A stretch of DNA of 64,000 bases from Olsenella uli DSM 7084 (GCF_000143845.1 NC_014363.1:1987897-2051896); one strand, 5' to 3'; counted from the stretch's first letter, positions 52,598 to 62,483 are shown. The notes: generated by a model from the sequence alone, not told the origin. Made by a program: numbers and translations.

Positions 52598-54601
52598 TTA
52601 GATGTCGAGGAATCGCGCATCCTTGGCGTGCTGCTCGATGTAGTCCCTGCGATATTCGACGGAGGTGCCCATGAGACGAGAGACCGCGCGTTCGGCGCGG
52701 GCGGCGTCATCGATGCTGATGCGTTGGAGGATGCGGGTCTTAGGATCCATCGTGGTGTCGGCAAGCTGTTGGGGGTCCATCTCGCCCAGGCCCTTATAGC
52801 GCTGGACGCTGTACTTGCGCTGCTTTCCCTCCTCATCGCGCGGAACACATTCCTCTATGGCCTGCTGCAAGAGGACGTTCTCGTCCGTCTCGCTGTCAGG
52901 ATAGACGTAGTGGATCCTCTTTCCGACCTTTACGCCAAAGATAGGCGGACAGGCCGCATAGACAAAGCCTGCGTCAATGAGGGGGCGCATGTACTTGTAG
53001 AAGAAGGTCATCAGCAGGATGCGAATGTGTGCGCCGTCGACGTCGGCATCCGTCATGATGATGATCTTGTGGTAGCGGGCTTTGGCTATGTCAAAGTCAC
53101 CGCCCTCGCCGTTGCTCATGGTGACACCGGTGCCGATCGCAGTAATGAGGGACTGGATGGTCTCCGAGCTGAACGCACGGTGGTCACCTACGCGCTCGAC
53201 ATTGAGGATCTTGCCGCGCAGCGGCAGTATGGCCTGGATGTCGCGGCGCCGGCCGTCCTTCGCGGAACCGCCTGCCGAGTCGCCCTCGACGATGAAGAGC
53301 TCCGTCATGGAGGCGTCGCGGACCGAGCAGTCCGCCAGCTTGCCGGGAAGGGCAGCGCTCTCGAGTATGCTCTTGCGCCGGGTCGCTTGGCGGGCCTTCT
53401 GTGCGGCGAGGCGTCCCTTTGCGGCCTGGGCCGCCTTCTTGAACATCTCCCTGGCCTGGTTGGGATGCTCTTCGAGATACTCCGCAAGCCCTGCGGAGAC
53501 GATCTTGTTGGTGAGGGTGCGCATGTACGAACTGCCGAGTTTGGCCTTGGTCTGTCCCTCGAACTGGGGATCGGGCAGTTTGACCGAGATGACGGCCGTC
53601 ATTCCCTCGCGAATGTCATCGCCCGTGAGGTTGCTGTCCCTCTCCTTCAGGAGCTTGTGGTTGCGGGCATAGTCATTGACGGTCTTGGTGAGGGCCGTGC
53701 GGAAGCCCTCGAGGTGCATGCCGCCCTCCTCGGTGTAGATGTCGTTCGCAAAGCTCATGACCATCTCGGAATACCCGCTGTTCCACTGCATCGATACTTC
53801 CACCTCACCCTTGTTGCTTTCGGGCGCGGCGGGATCAGAGGTTCCCTCGATGTAGATGGGCTTGGAACAACCGGAAAGAACCGTCTTGCCCTCGTTGAGG
53901 AACTTGACGAAGTCGATGATGCCACCCGCATAGCAGAACTCATCCACACGTGGGACGAGCTCGCGCTCGTCAGTCAGGACTATCTTGACGCCCTTGTTGA
54001 GGAAGGCCGTCTCCTGCAGATGGTCATGGAGGGTGTCGTAGTCGTAAGTCATGGTCTCGAAGATCTGGTCATCCGGCCAGAAGGTGACGGTCGTACCCGT
54101 TACGTTGGGGCTGCAGGTACCAACCTTGTGCATCTTCTTGGTCACCTTGCCGCGAGACAGCTCGATCTCGTTGATCACGCCATCACGCTTGACTTGGGCG
54201 ACGAGGCGCTTCGAGAGGGCATTGACGACGGAGATGCCGACACCGTGCAGGCCGCCCGACACCTTGTAGGCGTTATTGTCGAACTTGCCGCCCGCATGGA
54301 GTACTGTGAGGACAACCTCAAGGGTGGGCTTCCTCTCGACGGGGTGCATGGCGGTGGGGATGCCACGCCCGTTGTCGACCACAGTGACCGAGTTGTCGGC
54401 ATGGACGGTAACCTGAATCTTGTTACAGAAACCAGCCATGGCCTCATCAACCGAGTTGTCGACGATCTCCCACACCAGATGGTGGAGGCCAGTCTTTGAG
54501 GTGGTTCCAATATACATGCCAGGGCGCTTGCGGACGGCCTCGAGACCCTTCAGAACCTTGATTTCGCTCGCGCCGTAGCTATGCTCGTTTTTGCTGGGCA
54601 A
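52598..54601 (-). CDS. gyrB: DNA gyrase subunit B
   Basis: ATPase subunit of DNA gyrase, 667 residues. GHKL motifs are [14 protein letters not shown] and the [10 protein letters not shown] loop; the TOPRIM domain has [10 protein letters not shown] and [11 protein letters not shown]; the C-terminus ends with [11 protein letters not shown] choose TTG 54601 because GAGGAA lies 6 bp before it and it gives a family-like N-terminus; the ATG at 54646 overlaps a TAGAAT hexamer (54650-54645) that looks like the -10, and has no ribosome-binding site. It precedes gyrA by 14 bp. Confidence 0.95.
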   Translation of the reverse strand: MPSKNEHSYGASEIKVLKGLEAVRKRPGMYIGTTSKTGLHHLVWEIVDNSVDEAMAGFCNKIQVTVHADNSVTVVDNGRGIPTAMHPVERKPTLEVVLTVLHAGGKFDNNAYKVSGGLHGVGISVVNALSKRLVAQVKRDGVINEIELSRGKVTKKMHKVGTCSPNVTGTTVTFWPDDQIFETMTYDYDTLHDHLQETAFLNKGVKIVLTDERELVPRVDEFCYAGGIIDFVKFLNEGKTVLSGCSKPIYIEGTSDPAAPESNKGEVEVSMQWNSGYSEMVMSFANDIYTEEGGMHLEGFRTALTKTVNDYARNHKLLKERDSNLTGDDIREGMTAVISVKLPDPQFEGQTKAKLGSSYMRTLTNKIVSAGLAEYLEEHPNQAREMFKKAAQAAKGRLAAQKARQATRRKSILESAALPGKLADCSVRDASMTELFIVEGDSAGGSAKDGRRRDIQAILPLRGKILNVERVGDHRAFSSETIQSLITAIGTGVTMSNGEGGDFDIAKARYHKIIIMTDADVDGAHIRILLMTFFYKYMRPLIDAGFVYAACPPIFGVKVGKRIHYVYPDSETDENVLLQQAIEECVPRDEEGKQRKYSVQRYKGLGEMDPQQLADTTMDPKTRILQRISIDDAARAERAVSRLMGTSVEYRRDYIEQHAKDARFLDI

Positions 54602-54755
54602 TGATGTTCCTCTCTTAAAAAAACCCGTTCCCAGAGACTTAGCCATTCTACGCTTCGAGTATTTTCATTTCTTCAGGCCAAGCAAAATTCGATAGACAAT
54701 ATATTGCCAATACCTTGTCAGAGACTCTCAGGACCCGAAATTAGGCAAGGAAAAC

Positions 54756-55334
54756 CTATTCACGTCCCTCATACCTCTCTCGACGAAGTGAGTTTCTCAT
54801 GGCTGTTGCCGCACGGGCCCTCAGGTGGTCGGGAAGGTCCTCCGTGAGCGCGGCGACGCGTTCTTCCTCCGCGGCGGTAAGCGGAGGGAGTGCCTTTGGC
54901 GAGGGCGGGGTCGCTCCGTTACCGAGTGCCGCGTGAGAAACGGGCGACGACGCGGGTCTTCTCGAAAGCCTGAACTCAATGCCCGATACCTCGAAGCCGA
55001 TCGCAGCCAGGCGTGAGAGGTAGACCTCCCTGTTCACCGAGAAGTCCGTCAGGCGGGCATGCGAGTCGACATACACCCCCAACACGGGGGCCAGGCCGTC
55101 CGCGCGCCGCCTTTTGAGGAAAACGCCTGTCGTGTGCGCATGCTCGATATCGCCATTCGCGCGAAACCACGCAACTGCGGCACGTTGGTTCTCGCTGAGA
55201 CGGGTGGCGAGGGCGTCGGAGAACAGACCATCCAAGGCCTTCCCCACCGTCACGGGCGGATTCTTAGTGCAGCCCTCGAAGTCATAGCTACCCACGTAGC
55301 CCTTGTGCGACGAGAAGTCCCCCTCATTCGCCAA
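54756..55334 (-). CDS. dciA: DUF721 (DciA-like) protein
   Basis: A 192-residue protein in the actinobacterial position between recF and gyrB. The DUF721 core is VTVGKALDGLFSDAL with the following beta-strand region (LGVYVDSHARLTDFSVNREVYL). DciA-type proteins load the replicative helicase in bacteria without DnaC/DnaI; this role is inferred. TTG 55334 has GGAGGT 8 bp upstream and overlaps the recF end; earlier in-frame ATG 55382 lies inside recF without a clear site. Confidence 0.85.
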   Translation of the reverse strand: MANEGDFSSHKGYVGSYDFEGCTKNPPVTVGKALDGLFSDALATRLSENQRAAVAWFRANGDIEHAHTTGVFLKRRRADGLAPVLGVYVDSHARLTDFSVNREVYLSRLAAIGFEVSGIEFRLSRRPASSPVSHAALGNGATPPSPKALPPLTAAEEERVAALTEDLPDHLRARAATAMRNSLRRERYEGRE

Positions 55335-56412
55335 TGGGAACCACCTCCGCACCACAGAGAAGCTCCCGTGGAAAGTAGCCAAGGTTGGTCGTGCTCACGA
55401 CCGCCTGGATGCCACCCTGGACGAAGCGGGTCATGGCGTTGCGGCGGGTCTCGTCCAGTTCGGACATGACGTCGTCCAACAGCAAAAGCGGCTGCTCCCC
55501 CGTCACGTCGCGGGAAAGCTTCACCTCGGCCATCTTCCATGCGAGGACGATGGATCGCTGCTGTCCCTGAGACCCGAAGCTCCGGGCATCGCGACCGTCG
55601 ATCGTGAACGAAAGATCGTCACGCTGGGGACCCACGAGCGTCTGCTGGCGACGTAGCTCCTGTGGTCGTAGCTCACATAGGCGCTTCGCGAAGGCCGCGC
55701 AGATCTCGTCACGAGAGAGGTCCTCGAGGGGAAGCCCAAGAGACGAGATGTAGCGGCAGCCCAGCTCCTCACCCTCTGAGATTTCGCGGTAGATGGGGCA
55801 CATGTACTCGACCAATCGTTCGAACAGGTGGATGCGAGAGACGAGTAGCGTGGATCCACCAAGTGCCACCGACGCGTCCCAGGCTTCAAGGAGCGCCAGA
55901 TCGGGACACTCCTGCCTCAGAAGTCGGTTGCGTTGCTCGACCGAACGTACATAGGCCGAGAGTATCTTTGAGTAGGACCTGTTCGCCTGACGACCAAAGG
56001 CGTCGAGCTCATCGCGACGATACGCTGCCCCACGCTTCACGAACGACAGGTCGTCGGGACTGAAGAGGACCGACATCAGCGTAGACGGAAGGTCTTGGGC
56101 CTGGCACCTCTTCCCATTTCTCATGAAACGACGGCGTGTGGGGTCGATCTCACAGGACACGTCAACGACACGGCCATCGCCCTCGAGACGGGCCGCTATC
56201 AGGGCACAGCTCTGATCCTCGCGAACGAGTTGGGCGGGTTTGGAATGCCGAAACGAGAAGCCTGCGGTGAGCATCTGCAGAGCTTCGATGGCGTTCGTCT
56301 TGCCTGCGGCATTACGACCGTGGAGTACGGTCATGCCATCGGCGAGCGCTATGTTCCTCTCGTCAAAGTTGCGCCAGTTGCGCAGACCAAGACTTCTGAC
56401 AAGCAGCCCCAC
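55324..56412 (-). CDS. recF: RecF recombination mediator
   Basis: A 362-residue SMC-like ATPase that helps load RecA at gaps. Walker A is GRNAAGKTN at about residues 32-40; the ABC signature lies at FGSQGQQRS, and Walker B at LLLLDDVMSELD. GTG 56412 directly follows the dnaN stop codon, so the two are coupled. Confidence 0.96.
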   Translation of the reverse strand: MGLLVRSLGLRNWRNFDERNIALADGMTVLHGRNAAGKTNAIEALQMLTAGFSFRHSKPAQLVREDQSCALIAARLEGDGRVVDVSCEIDPTRRRFMRNGKRCQAQDLPSTLMSVLFSPDDLSFVKRGAAYRRDELDAFGRQANRSYSKILSAYVRSVEQRNRLLRQECPDLALLEAWDASVALGGSTLLVSRIHLFERLVEYMCPIYREISEGEELGCRYISSLGLPLEDLSRDEICAAFAKRLCELRPQELRRQQTLVGPQRDDLSFTIDGRDARSFGSQGQQRSIVLAWKMAEVKLSRDVTGEQPLLLLDDVMSELDETRRNAMTRFVQGGIQAVVSTTNLGYFPRELLCGAEVVPIGE

Positions 56413-56414
56413 AC

Positions 56415-57518
56415 CTACATCCTGACGGGCATTAGCAGGTAGAGGTAGTTGATCTTGGCATAAGACTTGAATATGCCCGGTTGCATGGCACTCAACAGCT
56501 CAAGGGTTATCTCCTTCTCGTTTGCGGCGGCGTTCACGCAGTCGAACACGTAGTGGTAGTTGAGCGCTATCGACATGCTCTGCCCCTCGACGTCGACGGG
56601 AAGGAGTTCCGTCGACTCCCCCTGGTCAGGAGAGGACGCCGAGAGCTTCATGACCCCTCCGTCCGTGTCGATGTCGACGCGGACGGAGGGGTTTGCCAAA
56701 GCGATGACCGAGACGCGCTTGAGCGCGGAGGCGAACTCCGAGACGTTGACCTTGACGGAGGTGTTGCAGTCGGCGGGAAGGAGCTGCTTGTAGTTGGGGA
56801 AGTTCCCCTCGATCTTGCGGGTGATGTAGGTGGTGTTGCCAAAGACGAACACCACCTGGCTGTCTGTGGTACCTATGAGGACCTTTTCCGTCATGGAGGG
56901 GAGGGTGAGGACGTCGTGGAAGGTCATGCCGGGAACGATTGTCTGGAACGCCTCGTCCGCAGATGAGGTCTCGGCATTGGAATCGCAGACTGCCAGGCGG
57001 TAAGAGTCGGTCGCGACCAGGCGGATGGTGTTCTCCTCAACGGAAAGCAGCACGCCCGAGAGAATCGGTCGAGAGGTGTCCCTCGAGGTCACCTTGTAGA
57101 CCTTATCGACCATCTCGGAGAGCAGGGATGACGGAAGCTCTATGGTGCGGCCGAGGGCGAACTGCGGGAACTCTGGAAAGTCCGACGGGTCGAGGGTGTT
57201 CAGACGGAATGTCGACTTGTCGCAGGAGATGGAGACGACACGCTCGCCCCCCTCGAAGGAGACCGCGGCATCAGGTAGCGTCTTGACGATGTTCATAAGG
57301 ATCTTGCCCGAGACGACCGTCGACCCCGCCTCCTCGACCATGGCGGCGATGCGATGGCGGACGTTAATCGTGAGGTCGGTGGTCTGGAACGTCAGTGTGC
57401 CCTCGGCAGCTGTGATGAGGATGCCCGAGAGGATGGGCAGGGTCGAATTACTACCCATGCCCTTCGAGACGACTGCGAGCGCCTGGGACAGGGATGACTG
57501 GCTCACCGAGAACTTCAT
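56415..57518 (-). CDS. dnaN: DNA polymerase III beta sliding clamp
   Basis: A 367-residue ring subunit that tethers polymerase to DNA. Three clamp domains are recognisable; typical segments are SKGMGSNSTLPILSGILI at the start, ATDSYRLAVCD in the middle and the C-terminal YLLMPVRM that forms the peptide-binding pocket edge. GGAAGGG precedes the ATG. The 241-bp gap to dnaA holds several TTTTC/GAAAA stretches but no consensus DnaA box that I can identify. Confidence 0.97.
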   Translation of the reverse strand: MKFSVSQSSLSQALAVVSKGMGSNSTLPILSGILITAAEGTLTFQTTDLTINVRHRIAAMVEEAGSTVVSGKILMNIVKTLPDAAVSFEGGERVVSISCDKSTFRLNTLDPSDFPEFPQFALGRTIELPSSLLSEMVDKVYKVTSRDTSRPILSGVLLSVEENTIRLVATDSYRLAVCDSNAETSSADEAFQTIVPGMTFHDVLTLPSMTEKVLIGTTDSQVVFVFGNTTYITRKIEGNFPNYKQLLPADCNTSVKVNVSEFASALKRVSVIALANPSVRVDIDTDGGVMKLSASSPDQGESTELLPVDVEGQSMSIALNYHYVFDCVNAAANEKEITLELLSAMQPGIFKSYAKINYLYLLMPVRM

Positions 57519-57759
57519 GGGTACCCTTCCGTTGCTATTGGTACTTATATATACGTAAAGGAGCAGTTCTAGTAATAGACGCTGTCAAAAAGGTGAAAAC
57601 CTTGCGGACGTGCTGCTCGGAGCATCGCCTCACTCATTGTAGACGTCCACATTCCCTCTTCTCCCCCTCAACACGCGTACGTGTCGAAAACGGCTTTCGA
57701 CAGAGGGGAAGGGCTTGTCAACGCGAGACGACAGGTTTTCATCACTGTCATCGACACCG

Positions 57760-59358
57760 TCAGCTACTGTCCGTGATGCTGTCGTGCAGGGTCTGCACAC
57801 GGTCGTGAAAGATGCGGTCTTCTCTCTTGGCCTTGTCGACCCAGGCGATGCTGTGTTCTACGGTGGCGTGGCTCCGCCCACCAAACTTCTTGCCGATGTC
57901 TGCCAACGTGTGGTCGGTCAGCTTGCGCGTGAGCCAGATGGCTACGTGGCGTGGCTCCATGAGTTCCTTGTTGCGCTTGCCACCCACGAGGTCGTTGTGA
58001 GAGATGTCATAGTATCCCTCTATGGCCTTCTGGATCTGGTCCACGGTGATGATCTTTTGTCCGGTGGGCCACTTGGAGCTGGCGATGCGGATGATGTCCT
58101 CACGGGTGAAGGGGAGGTCGCGGGTCTTCTTGCGAGATGCATCCATGAGACAGGCGTGGACGAAGCCCTCGATGACACGGATGTTCGTACCCGACCTATC
58201 GGCCATGAGGCGGCGCATCTCCTCGGAGATGGTCCCATCCATGAGGGGTAGGTGCTCGTTTATGGCATCCTGCTTCATGTGCTCGTAGAAGTTGTTGATG
58301 AGATTGAGCTTGAGCTCGTAGTCTGGCACTTGGATGCTGACTGTCACGCCCGAGTCCATACGGCTGGTCTCACGCTCGTCGAACTTGCTGTCACCCGTGC
58401 CCAGCTGCAATGGTGACCTGTCCGCCGCACATACGATCTGTTTGCCATGTGACACCAGCGCATTGAATGTCTCGAAGAAGAAGCGGATGGTGCCAGCGGC
58501 GGTCCGCATGTTCTGGATGTCATCGATGATCAGCACGTCGACGTTCTGGTAGCTCTTCGAGAGGACGCTCCGGGCAGATGTCTCGCTGTCGTTCCATGCA
58601 ATACGGTACTCCTCGATAAACTCTGCGGCCGTGCGATAGACGCAGAGGCGCGAGGGGTCGTTGTGAACGATGTAGTTCTGTATCGCCCTGAGCAGGTGGG
58701 TCTTGCCCAGCCCGCTCTTACCGTGGATGAACAGGGGGTTATAGCTCTTGTTCTCGCCGTTAGCGACCTGTTTGGCCGCCTCGTAGGCCAGCATGTTCTC
58801 CTCGCCGGCGACGAAGCGGTCGAAGGTGAGTTTGGAGTCGACGACTTCGACGGCCTCGCTCTCGAAGTGATTGTATGCCTCGGTCGTGGTCATTCCCTCG
58901 ACTCGACCCGCGCCTCCCCGTCTCCGTTGAGGAACCTCTCCCAGCTGGTCTGGTGTGATGGTGGTTTCGACCGCTATCACGGGTTTTCTTGTTGGCTTGG
59001 GAGCTGTGCCTTGCACCGGGCCACGAGTTTGGTGCTCCTCGCCCACGTGGCCCGCCCCGCGTGCCGCTTCGTTCAGATGTAAGTGTGTGCCCATAGTGTC
59101 CCTTGCCAGATCGACACAGAGCATGACTGGTTGGAACGCGGCCTGCTCGAGGCATCCCTCGATCATGGTGCCATGCTGCATGATCTTGCGCTGGGCAAAG
59201 GTCATGGAGGTCTCTATGTGGAGGCTCTCGCCGTCAAACGAACGTGCGGAGCAGCTCTTGAGCATAGCCAGCAGCGATGGTTGGATGCCCTGCGCCTCGA
59301 GGAGCATCAGGACGTCATGCCAAAGGATGTCGGCATCGGAATCTTGTAGTGGGTCCAT
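57760..59358 (-). CDS. dnaA: Replication initiator DnaA
   Basis: A 532-residue AAA+ initiator that unwinds oriC. Domain I covers about residues 1-90; a variable linker follows. Domain III has GKSGLGKTHLL (Walker A), VLIIDDIQ (Walker B) and RFVAGEEN upstream. Domain IV contains RHVAIWLTRKLT and the signature GGRSHATVEHS that contacts the DnaA box. A TATAAT at 59403-59398 lies 40 bp before the ATG; no strong ribosome-binding site is seen. Unusually, another gene lies between dnaA and the origin. Confidence 0.96.
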   Translation of the reverse strand: MDPLQDSDADILWHDVLMLLEAQGIQPSLLAMLKSCSARSFDGESLHIETSMTFAQRKIMQHGTMIEGCLEQAAFQPVMLCVDLARDTMGTHLHLNEAARGAGHVGEEHQTRGPVQGTAPKPTRKPVIAVETTITPDQLGEVPQRRRGGAGRVEGMTTTEAYNHFESEAVEVVDSKLTFDRFVAGEENMLAYEAAKQVANGENKSYNPLFIHGKSGLGKTHLLRAIQNYIVHNDPSRLCVYRTAAEFIEEYRIAWNDSETSARSVLSKSYQNVDVLIIDDIQNMRTAAGTIRFFFETFNALVSHGKQIVCAADRSPLQLGTGDSKFDERETSRMDSGVTVSIQVPDYELKLNLINNFYEHMKQDAINEHLPLMDGTISEEMRRLMADRSGTNIRVIEGFVHACLMDASRKKTRDLPFTREDIIRIASSKWPTGQKIITVDQIQKAIEGYYDISHNDLVGGKRNKELMEPRHVAIWLTRKLTDHTLADIGKKFGGRSHATVEHSIAWVDKAKREDRIFHDRVQTLHDSITDSS

Positions 59359-59397
59359 GGTTCACCAAACGTGTTCGAATGTTGAAAAGTGCGGTCC

Positions 59398-59403
59398 ATT
59401 ATA
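59398..59403 (-). promoter_or_regulatory. Likely dnaA -10 element
   Basis: A perfect TATAAT on the minus strand, 40 bp before the dnaA start. No good -35 is visible at 16-18 bp. TTTTCATCA overlaps just upstream and TTTTCAACA lies between it and the gene; both are DnaA-box-like, which would fit autoregulation. Confidence 0.5.
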
Positions 59404-59434
59404 TGATGAAAACCACGCTTGGGTTGAAAGAAGA

Positions 59435-60514
59435 CTACATCCCCTGTTGGAGCAGGTATGCCCTTCCCACTGCGGTGAGGACGCGCTTCTGCTCGCCTTT
59501 CTTCTTGTGCACAAGACCCGCTGCCTCCAGGGCCTTGAGCTCGCGCGACCAGGTGGGTTGTGATGAGCCGTAGGTGCGCATGAGTTCGGTCGGTCCGACG
59601 GCGTCGTGTTGTGCGAGGAACGAAAGGACCATCATTCCGCGTGGTGAGACCGTGATGCCCAGGGGAACCGACTGCCCTGCTGCCCCCTGCACGTGGCCCT
59701 GGTTTGGAGCACCGGGGACGGGCGCCACCATCTGATGCCTTGGGACTGGCATCTGCATCGGTGGGACGTGTTGCACGACATAGCCACCAGACTGCTGGTA
59801 GGGCATGGCAACCATTGGGGTGCCTGCTTGTCCGTAGGGATAGGGGTACTGTGCTCCGGCAACGGAAGAGCCGCCCATAGGCTGTTGATACTGATACGTC
59901 CCAGCGATTTGGGCGCAGGGGGCCGCTTGGTATGCGTAGCGTTCGTCATCCGTAACTGCCCCCTCGTCTGCGACGCTTGATATCGTGACGATGGTCCCAC
60001 CCGTGATGTTGTCCTCTATGGTGAGCGACCCACCTCGGTCCATCATATATTGCTGCGCATAGGGAAGGCCCGATCCGACGCCACGTATGAACTGCTTCAT
60101 GTCCTCCGTCGCGGAGGTAGTGCCATACTCCAGCGCCCGTTCCTTCTCTCTGATGCCTGGCCCCTGGTCCGAGAAGCGTATGGTGTCTCCCCCGTCGAGG
60201 ATGCTGATGGTCGGTTCGATGAAATATGCGTGTATGTAGTTCTCGACCACCTCGCGGATGACCATGAAGGGGATGTCGCCGCCCTGCTCCTTGCAGAGTC
60301 GCACCACCGTCGCAGTTATCTCCTCAAGATACGAGCGCACATCCTGCGTCTCGACGACCACTACGCGCGGCGCGGCCGCCGCATCGTCATACACGGCTAT
60401 GCGCGCCGGGTAGCGTACCTCGAGGGGGGGCGTGCGCCCCCCTGCCGCCAGGTCGCCCCCCTCGTCGCTGTCGCTTGTCGTGTTGTCGACGAACGGATAA
60501 AACGCCCGTGCCAC
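59435..60514 (-). CDS. GHKL ATPase-winged helix fusion protein next to oriC
   Basis: A 359-residue protein with two domains. Residues about 55-190 form a GHKL ATPase: REVVENYIHAY (N box), FSDQGPGI (G1) and GVGSGLPYAQQY (G2), like anti-sigma kinases and histidine-kinase ATPase domains but without a HisKA. A Pro/Gln/Tyr/Gly-rich linker of about 85 residues follows. Residues about 275-345 look like a MarR-type winged helix (GPTELMRTYGSSQPTWSRELKALEAAGLVHKKK). The GTG at 60514 follows GGGGAGGG; an upstream ATG (60553) lacks a site. Function is unknown; the place between dnaA and the origin suggests a link with replication control. Confidence 0.8.
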   Translation of the reverse strand: MARAFYPFVDNTTSDSDEGGDLAAGGRTPPLEVRYPARIAVYDDAAAAPRVVVVETQDVRSYLEEITATVVRLCKEQGGDIPFMVIREVVENYIHAYFIEPTISILDGGDTIRFSDQGPGIREKERALEYGTTSATEDMKQFIRGVGSGLPYAQQYMMDRGGSLTIEDNITGGTIVTISSVADEGAVTDDERYAYQAAPCAQIAGTYQYQQPMGGSSVAGAQYPYPYGQAGTPMVAMPYQQSGGYVVQHVPPMQMPVPRHQMVAPVPGAPNQGHVQGAAGQSVPLGITVSPRGMMVLSFLAQHDAVGPTELMRTYGSSQPTWSRELKALEAAGLVHKKKGEQKRVLTAVGRAYLLQQGM

Positions 60515-60934
60515 GCCCGCAGTCCCTCCCCTGTTCTCCTTATCAACAACCATTCATCAAATGAAGAAAAACATTCGATATGAATGAAACCAAAAACAAA
60601 GTTTTCTACAAACTAAGAAACAATGTCTATAACTCTTAGAAGAAAGAAAACATAGCGTGAAAATAATATCATTAGATGGGAATAAAACACCAGTTAAAAC
60701 TAATTGAAGCAAGATTCTATTCGCTATCCATTCTCTATGTGTAGGAATTCTCCCGGTTCTCATAGAGCCAACCATAGGGCCAACCGTTGCCCACACCTGC
60801 TTCCAGGAGAAGCGTACAATGGGTGAATTGTGGCAACTAGCTGAGGATTAATTGACAAGCGTAATTGTCGACCTCTACAATCTTATGGCTTGATGCCATT
60901 GGTTCGATATTTCTAATTCATGGAGGATTCAGAC
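60515..60934. other. Replication origin region (oriC)
   Basis: A non-coding region between the minus-strand dnaA side and the plus-strand rpmH side. Positions about 60554-60745 are strongly AT-rich, suited to a DNA-unwinding element. DnaA-box-like sites with one mismatch are TTATCAACA at 60540-60548 and TTGCCCACA at 60787-60795; TTATAGACA on the minus strand at 60624-60632 has two. Gene direction flips here. The position next to dnaA, rpmH and parS supports the assignment; the boxes are weak. Confidence 0.75.
60852..60881 (+). promoter_or_regulatory. Promoter of rpmH
   Basis: TTGACA (60852-60857) and TACAAT (60876-60881) are spaced by 18 bp, about 54 bp before rpmH. This is the best consensus promoter in the window. 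Confidence 0.8.
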
Positions 60935-61069
60935 ATGAAGCGTACATACCAGCCCAATAAGAGGAAGCGTGCTAAGACCCACGGTTTCCGAGCCCGCATG
61001 GCAACCAAGGGCGGTCGTGCCGTTCTCTCTCGTCGTCGCGCTAAGGGTCGTAAGCAGCTCACCGTCTAG
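60935..61069 (+). CDS. rpmH: 50S ribosomal protein L34
   Basis: A 44-residue basic protein of the large ribosomal subunit. The sequence follows the family pattern [12 protein letters not shown] ... [13 protein letters not shown] ... [17 protein letters not shown] lies 8 bp before the ATG. It begins the plus-strand run away from the origin. Confidence 0.98.
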   Translation: MKRTYQPNKRKRAKTHGFRARMATKGGRAVLSRRRAKGRKQLTV

Positions 61070-61076
61070 GAACGTC

Positions 61077-61397
61077 ATGGAGACCATCAAATCCAAAAGG
61101 GAATTTGAGAAGGTCTTCTCTGGCGGGAAGAGGGTCAACCACAGACTCGTGCGTGCGTGCGTGCTCAGGACTGACGAAGGCGGCTTTGGCAAGGTCGCCT
61201 TCGTTGCCCCTAAGCGTCTTGGGAATGCCGTCTATCGCAACAGGTGTAAGAGGGTGCTGAGGGAAGCCGCCCGTCTGAGTGGTTTTCCGCTTGAGGGTGC
61301 GGATGTCATCCTCCTTGCGACGAGGCAGACTCACGAAAGCCACCCCTCGGAGGTGGGAAGGGCCATAGCCTCCCTTATCGAGAGGGTTGGTGTCTGA
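61077..61397 (+). CDS. rnpA: Ribonuclease P protein component
   Basis: A 106-residue basic protein that assists the RNase P RNA in cutting tRNA 5' ends. The signature [11 protein letters not shown] is intact, preceded by [14 protein letters not shown] 61077 is 7 bp after rpmH; a longer in-frame reading would run through rpmH. Confidence 0.96.
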   Translation: METIKSKREFEKVFSGGKRVNHRLVRACVLRTDEGGFGKVAFVAPKRLGNAVYRNRCKRVLREAARLSGFPLEGADVILLATRQTHESHPSEVGRAIASLIERVGV

Positions 61398-61398
61398 T

Positions 61399-61641
61399 AT
61401 GGTCGACGTGGGCGTAGATCACGCTTCCACGCTGCAGAGGGCATCCCTTTGTCTTATCAAGGGATATAGGAAGTACGCATCTCCCCTGCTGGCGCCCCGC
61501 TGCATTTACTCCCCCACCTGCTCCGAATACGCGCTCGAAGCAATAGAGCGCTACGGTGCTGCGCGCGGCATGATGCTTGCGGCAAAGAGGATTCTCAGAT
61601 GCCACCCATTCCATAAGGGCGGATATGATCCCGTTCCCTAG
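61399..61641 (+). CDS. yidD: Membrane protein insertion efficiency factor YidD
   Basis: An 80-residue membrane-associated protein near YidC in many bacteria. Typical segments are [31 protein letters not shown] and [13 protein letters not shown]. The start is uncertain between ATG 61399 and TTG 61387; either overlaps or abuts the rnpA end. Confidence 0.95.
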   Translation: MVDVGVDHASTLQRASLCLIKGYRKYASPLLAPRCIYSPTCSEYALEAIERYGAARGMMLAAKRILRCHPFHKGGYDPVP

Positions 61642-61664
61642 GCAATTCAATTCTCGGAGGAACC

Positions 61665-62423
61665 ATGTGGGATTGGTTTATTAGCTTTCTCATGCATGTG
61701 CTTGAAAGCCTTGCAGGCTGGGCAGGTGACTGGGGTATCGCCGTCATCATCCTGACATTCATCATGCGTCTCATCGTCATGCCGCTCATGACACGCTCCA
61801 CAGCCTCGAGCGCGCGTATGCAGGCTTTGCAGCCCAAGATGAAGGAAATTCAGAATCGCTATGCCGACGATCCCGAGCGCATGAACGAGGAGATGCGCAA
61901 GTTCTACTCGGAACACAAGTTCAACCCCCTCGGTGGATGCCTACCTGTGCTCGTCCAAATGCCGGTGTTCGTTGCGCTGTTCACTGTCGCAAAGAACGTT
62001 CCTGCCGACGCGCACTTCCTGAGCATCATGCCTTCGCTCTCCCAATCTGCCGCAGGGGCGCTCGCGTCCGGTGGAGTCGCAGGTGCACTCGTCTACATCC
62101 TCTTCGATGTGGCCTTTGGCGTTTTGACCCTCGTTCCCATGATCATGAACCTACAGAACACCTCCGATGAGCAGCGTCAGCAGACGCTCATCATGGGTGT
62201 CGTCATGGCTGTGATGATGCTTTGGTTCGGCTGGTCGGCACCCGGGGCGGTTCTCCTCTACTATGACACGTCCGCCATCTGGCAGGTTGCCCAGCAGAAG
62301 ATCGTGACTCAACGCGTCATGCAGAAGGTCAAGGAAGAGACCGAAGCCAAGTTGGCAAGTCAGCCCGTGCAGGTAGACGTTGTGCGCAAGGAGCGCAAGC
62401 CGCGACCTCACAAGAAGGGTTAG
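61665..62423 (+). CDS. yidC: Membrane protein insertase YidC
   Basis: A 252-residue Oxa1/YidC-type insertase with about five hydrophobic helices. It lacks the long periplasmic domain, as in Gram-positives. The cytosolic coiled region after helix 1 (MQALQPKMKEIQNRYADDPERMNEEMRKFY) and NPLGGCLPVLVQMPVFVALF are diagnostic, with the hydrophilic-groove Arg in FIMRLIVMPL. The tail is basic, as in ribosome-binding forms. Confidence 0.96.
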   Translation: MWDWFISFLMHVLESLAGWAGDWGIAVIILTFIMRLIVMPLMTRSTASSARMQALQPKMKEIQNRYADDPERMNEEMRKFYSEHKFNPLGGCLPVLVQMPVFVALFTVAKNVPADAHFLSIMPSLSQSAAGALASGGVAGALVYILFDVAFGVLTLVPMIMNLQNTSDEQRQQTLIMGVVMAVMMLWFGWSAPGAVLLYYDTSAIWQVAQQKIVTQRVMQKVKEETEAKLASQPVQVDVVRKERKPRPHKKG

Positions 62424-62483
62424 GTTGATCGGGACCGAGGTGTGGGATACGTCGCGCGCCGCGTGGACACTTTGGAGGTAGAC

